From an uncultured Truepera sp. (GTDB taxonomy: Bacteria > Deinococcota > Deinococci > Deinococcales > Trueperaceae): 35,176 nucleotides of DNA. This document shows positions 32,456 to 35,176 of the stretch, one piece after another. Below the pieces are notes generated by a model. That model was not told the DNA's origin and did not search any database. It saw only the letters and a program-made list of their open reading frames with translations. The first letter of the stretch is position 1, and each line of letters opens with the position of its first letter. A program made the position numbers and the translations under genes. Location: NCBI GenBank assembly GCA_902806425.1, contig CADCWP010000068.1:1-35176 (forward strand). Reading direction: 5' to 3'.

Positions 32456-33709
32456 TTGAAACGAGTTCCCTCAATTTACGCCCTCTTAGGGGCACTCATC
32501 GTGGCGTTTTCACTTTCCGCGTGCACCACCGCTCAACCACCCGCGGTTACGAACACTACCCTGAGCACCCAGAGCGCCGCCCCCGAGATGCGCGTCCGGT
32601 CTGTTTCACTCGATACCGAAACCCAAATCTGGCTTGCAGCCCTGAAAAACACGCCGAACTACGCGAGCACCACCGGCACCTACAGCCTCGAGCGCTTAGC
32701 CGGGGGTGGCAGAGTTCAGGATTTATCACGTCACCTCAACTTGCAGCTCACCGGCGTCCTGAGCGCCCTGCGGGTCACCGGCGACCGGGCTCTACTGGAG
32801 AAAGTCTATACGGTCATGCAGCGTGAGCGGGGCACACTTCGGGACACCAACGGCGACGGCTACCTGAACTGGCGCTACCTACCCGCGAATGGTCAGAACC
32901 CTGAGCTGTACGGGACCGACCTGCACGTGATGGAAGAGATCATGGCGCATAGCGTCGTCGCGCAGGCCGCCTACGCCTTTAAGCTCAACGCGGGCGTAGA
33001 CCCCAAGTACGGCGCGGCAGCCTCGTTCTGGACGGGCTACCTGGTAAACCACTACGAGGCGAAGTGGCGCAAGAGGACGGGCAGGAAAGCGGGCTACCCC
33101 ATCATCGAAAAACCGCTCTTTCACCCGTACGCGAACAACACCCGCTACCACCACTACCTGTACAAACTCACCGGCGATCTCGCCTACAAGAGCGAGCGGG
33201 ACCGGCAGGTTGGGGTCATCAAGCGCCACCTGCTCCCCGACAACGGAGCCTACGTGTGGACGCACCTCGTCAACGAGTACCTGCACAGCCGAAACCGTAA
33301 GATGGGCTGGAGCTACCAACCCGTGGGGTACGCCGGGGAAGCGATGGCTCCCCTGGCCGACCTGGGGCTCGAGGGGGTACTCGACGAGAGCACCATGAGG
33401 GGTCTTGCGAAGACGCTTTCTGTAAAGCTGCTCGACGAGAAGGACCGGTCGCAGATCATGGCGGGCGATGTGGGAGGCTCACGGGCCGCGAGCTACTTTA
33501 TTCCGTTTCTGAACACGCGAATGACCCTGAAGTCGTCGGGGTACCCACGTGGGTACATCGGCACCTATGTGTCTCGTGGGTACGCTTTGCTGGCTCCTTG
33601 GGACGGCACGGGTGAGGTGGCGGCAGACTCGGCTTCGTACTACCGCTCTAGCGGCGGCTGGCCTATCGCCCCGGCAGGCGTCCTGCTCGCGCGCCGCTTT
33701 CAGCCCTGA
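32456..33709 (+). CDS. Secreted lipoprotein of unknown function
   Basis: The 417-aa protein starts at TTG with GGAG about 8 nt upstream and a textbook lipoprotein signal (MKRVPSIYALLGALIVAFSL then SAC, Cys23). The mature part is mainly helical with repeated helix-pair texture. It contains a calcium-type loop D130-TNGDG, GTDLHVMEEIMAHSVVAQAAY (155-175), an aromatic and His-rich stretch near 225-245 (HPYANNTRYHHYLYKL) and GWSYQPVGYAGEAMAPLADLGLEG (about 282-305). The texture recalls alpha/alpha-barrel polysaccharide lyases or glycosidases, but I cannot identify a family and do not assign activity. It lies alone, with a bidirectional terminator after it. Confidence 0.8.
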   Translation: MKRVPSIYALLGALIVAFSLSACTTAQPPAVTNTTLSTQSAAPEMRVRSVSLDTETQIWLAALKNTPNYASTTGTYSLERLAGGGRVQDLSRHLNLQLTGVLSALRVTGDRALLEKVYTVMQRERGTLRDTNGDGYLNWRYLPANGQNPELYGTDLHVMEEIMAHSVVAQAAYAFKLNAGVDPKYGAAASFWTGYLVNHYEAKWRKRTGRKAGYPIIEKPLFHPYANNTRYHHYLYKLTGDLAYKSERDRQVGVIKRHLLPDNGAYVWTHLVNEYLHSRNRKMGWSYQPVGYAGEAMAPLADLGLEGVLDESTMRGLAKTLSVKLLDEKDRSQIMAGDVGGSRAASYFIPFLNTRMTLKSSGYPRGYIGTYVSRGYALLAPWDGTGEVAADSASYYRSSGGWPIAPAGVLLARRFQP

Positions 33710-33738
33710 GATCACGCTCACCCCAGATACAAATAAAC

Positions 33739-33760
33739 AGCCCCGAGGAGACTCAGGGCT
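33739..33760 (+). terminator. Bidirectional terminator between convergent genes
   Basis: AGCCC-c-GAG-gaga-CTC-a-GGGCT forms an 8-bp stem with one mismatch. On the plus strand it is followed by ATTCTTAT, and on the minus strand by GTTTATTTG, so it can serve both the lipoprotein gene and the aldo/keto reductase gene. Confidence 0.7.
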
Positions 33761-33830
33761 ATTCTTATGCTGTTAGCGTTTAGGCCGGGGCAACTCGGCT
33801 CAATACCGGTGGCAACCACGCTGTTCGTCA

Positions 33831-34835
33831 TCACCACGCGTAGGCTTCAGGTGCAGCACCCGGACGGAGTTTACGACCCCGGTTGATGCTGAAGATGTCG
33901 TCCAGGCGCTGCATCGTCTCCGGGTCAAGATGTAACCGAGCCGCCTGTTCAAGCCCGTCCAACTGCTCAACGTTGCGAACGCCCACGATGGCTGAAGCAA
34001 CGGCTGGATGCTGAAGGGTCCAGGCGGTAGCGACCACGTGCTCGCGCTCGCCAATCCCTTGGCAGAGGGCGGAGAACTCGGCGAACTGGTTGTTATCCGC
34101 TCCAAGCTTTATCCCGTACTCTTCTTCAAGCTGCCGGGTGCGCGACCCCTCGGCGGCCTGAACCTTGCCGGTCAACAGCCCGCCCGCGAGCGGCATGTAG
34201 GCGATGACGCCGACCCCGAAATTTTGCGCGGCGGGCAGGACTTCAAGCTCTGGGATGCGGTTTAACAGGTTGTACTGCGTCTGCTCGGACACCAGCCCGA
34301 CCGACCCGCGCGCCCACGCCTGCATCTGCGTTTTGGCGAGACCCCAGCCGGAGAAGTTGCTCGAGCCCGCGTACAAAACCTCCCCGTCGGCAATGAGCCG
34401 CTCATACGTGCCCCAAAACTCCTCTGCCGACACGCGCCGGTCGATGTGGTGCACCTGATACACGTCGATGCGGTCGGTTTGCAGCCGCCTAAGCGAGTCG
34501 GCGGCCTGCTTGCGGACCTTGTAGGCGGAAAAGCCGCGTTCGTCGTTCGGGCCGCCGCTCCTGTCCATCGGGTTGTAGACTTTCGTCGCCAACACGACCT
34601 CGTCGCGGACGCCGGGGCGGCTGGCGAACCACTTGCCGATGATCTCTTCCGAGCGCCCCTTGTTACCGTCGCCGCCGTAGACGTTGGCGGTGTCGATGAA
34701 GTTGACGCCCATCTCGAGCGTCCGGTCGAGAATCCGAAACGACGCTTCTTCGTCTGCATACGGCCCGAAGTGCATCGTGCCGAGGCAGATTTTGCTCACC
34801 ATAATGTTCGAGCGGCCTAGTTGGGTGTATTCCAT
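33831..34835 (-). CDS. Aldo/keto reductase
   Basis: The 334-aa TIM-barrel NADPH-dependent oxidoreductase has the catalytic tetrad D48, Y53 (NFIDTANVYGGD), K85 (LATKVYNPM) and H129 (DVYQVHHID). The C-terminal NADP-binding stretch is WTLQHPAVASAIVGVRN. It belongs to the YajO/tas-like subgroup with the LGRSNIMVSKICLGTMHFG opening. These enzymes reduce sugars, aldehydes or ketones. AGGAG lies 6 nt before the ATG, inside the small palindrome GGAGACCTCC. The upstream gene on the same strand encodes a sugar phosphate isomerase-like protein, so a carbohydrate role is plausible. Confidence 0.93.
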   Translation of the reverse strand: MEYTQLGRSNIMVSKICLGTMHFGPYADEEASFRILDRTLEMGVNFIDTANVYGGDGNKGRSEEIIGKWFASRPGVRDEVVLATKVYNPMDRSGGPNDERGFSAYKVRKQAADSLRRLQTDRIDVYQVHHIDRRVSAEEFWGTYERLIADGEVLYAGSSNFSGWGLAKTQMQAWARGSVGLVSEQTQYNLLNRIPELEVLPAAQNFGVGVIAYMPLAGGLLTGKVQAAEGSRTRQLEEEYGIKLGADNNQFAEFSALCQGIGEREHVVATAWTLQHPAVASAIVGVRNVEQLDGLEQAARLHLDPETMQRLDDIFSINRGRKLRPGAAPEAYAW

Positions 34836-34875
34836 GGAGGTCTCCTGAATGTAGGTTGGTGTGGCGTAAATGGGT

Positions 34876-34946
34876 AAGAGAGCAACGAGCCATGAGCCAT
34901 GAGTAAAAGCTTTTACTCATGGCTCGTTGCTACTTTTACTCGTTGC
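34876..34946 (-). repeat. Palindromic element with a 32-bp perfect palindrome and internal duplications
   Basis: Positions 34894-34925 form a perfect 32-bp palindrome centred on AAGCTT, with half-site GAGCCATGAGTAAAAG. On the left the heptamer CCATGAG is duplicated, and AGCAACGAG before it matches CTCGTTGCT after the palindrome, so the inverted repeat reaches about 24 bp per arm with a 7-bp slip. A further partial copy (CTTTTACTCGTTGCT, 34932-34946) follows. It lies between two minus-strand genes and can act as a terminator hairpin for the upstream gene (TTTTACTC on the 3' side). It also has the look of a small dispersed palindromic repeat. Confidence 0.75.
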
Positions 34947-34951
34947 TGACC

Positions 34952-35176
34952 CTAACAGCTCTCGAGAAACGCCCTCGCGCTCACCAAGCCTAATTTTTCC
35001 GTCTCTTCGCTGCCGTTAAAGTGGTGGTCCTCCAACTCGACCGAGACGCAGCCGCTGTAGCCGACCTCGCGTAGAACTTCAAACACCCGTTTCCAGCGCG
35101 TGACGCCGTGGCCGGGGATGGTGTAGCGCCAGAAGGGGCCGCCGAAGCGGGGCGACGAGCCGAAAAGAGGCTTTAG
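34952..35176 (-). CDS. Sugar phosphate isomerase/epimerase family protein, C-terminal part (cut by window edge)
   Basis: The minus strand is open from the window end to TAG at 34952-34954, giving the last 74 residues. They match the C-terminus of AP endonuclease-family-2 TIM-barrel proteins: GGPFWRYTIPGHGVTRWKRV, then VFEVLREVGYSG, then CVSVELEDHHFNGSEE, with the metal-binding Glu in VELED. These proteins act as sugar isomerases/epimerases such as inosose or xylose isomerase-like enzymes. It is followed on the same strand by the palindromic element and the aldo/keto reductase gene. The start and N-terminal half are outside the window. Confidence 0.85.
   Translation of the reverse strand, partial: LKPLFGSSPRFGGPFWRYTIPGHGVTRWKRVFEVLREVGYSGCVSVELEDHHFNGSEETEKLGLVSARAFLESC

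Overview
The window is high-GC bacterial chromosome that fits the Deinococcota (Deinococcus/Truepera-like); this is an inference from gene content, not a database match. The signs are a bacillithiol pathway deacetylase (BshB1), a DR_2398-type PPOX flavoprotein, a comEA-comEC competence pair, a Mn-type superoxide dismutase, and at least six genes without a Shine-Dalgarno whose start codon lies 5-6 nt after a TAnnnT box, the leaderless arrangement known from Deinococcus. The hexamer CTCGAG is strikingly frequent (about 65 copies by hand count).

Layout. 1-3450: the 3' end of a Cys-rich DUF326 copper-binding protein (possibly broken), a serine hydrolase, and a TerC-family membrane protein behind a yybP-ykoY manganese riboswitch. 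2846-4676 (minus): a PPOX flavoprotein, a Nudix hydrolase with a -1 frameshift at a T-run, and a DUF3105 membrane-anchored protein. 4825-8690: a YhdH/AcuI-type reductase, a MOSC protein and a secreted subtilisin-like lipoprotein. 8823-12259: sodA with a structured leader, then a large ExeM/NucH-type extracellular nuclease lipoprotein, each followed by a strong intrinsic terminator. 12331-15086: comEA-comEC. Extracellular nuclease and DNA uptake genes are therefore neighbours.

15454-21120: a small Ser/Thr kinase overlapping holA; a DMT transporter; a tightly overlapping dagK-meaB-coaD operon; and a small membrane protein. 21144-22832: a GNAT gene with one in-frame stop, and hslO with an extra Cys-rich tail. 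22997-26245: a second DMT transporter converging on a minus-strand plsY-bshB1-nucleotidyltransferase operon. 26396-27949: a rhomboid protease fused to a TPR-like domain, behind a 16-bp-spaced repeat array. 28064-30769: an ABC importer whose ATPase and permease are one polypeptide, followed by its NMT1/ThiY/RibY-like binding protein.

30770-32455 is a decayed stretch. It holds a recognisable remnant of a beta-carbonic anhydrase (minus strand), a hemolysin III-family gene with an operator-like palindrome on its -10 box, and about 700 bp with no gene I recognise apart from one Cys-rich open frame. 32456-35176: an unidentified secreted lipoprotein, an aldo/keto reductase, a 32-bp perfect palindrome element, and the 3' end of a sugar phosphate isomerase/epimerase cut by the window edge.

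I see no CRISPR array, prophage, complete insertion sequence, rRNA or tRNA. I found no defence island or obviously new multi-gene system. The most unusual items are the Nudix frameshift, the sodA leader with mutually exclusive hairpins, the CTCGAG over-representation, the repeat array before the rhomboid gene, and the gene remnants.
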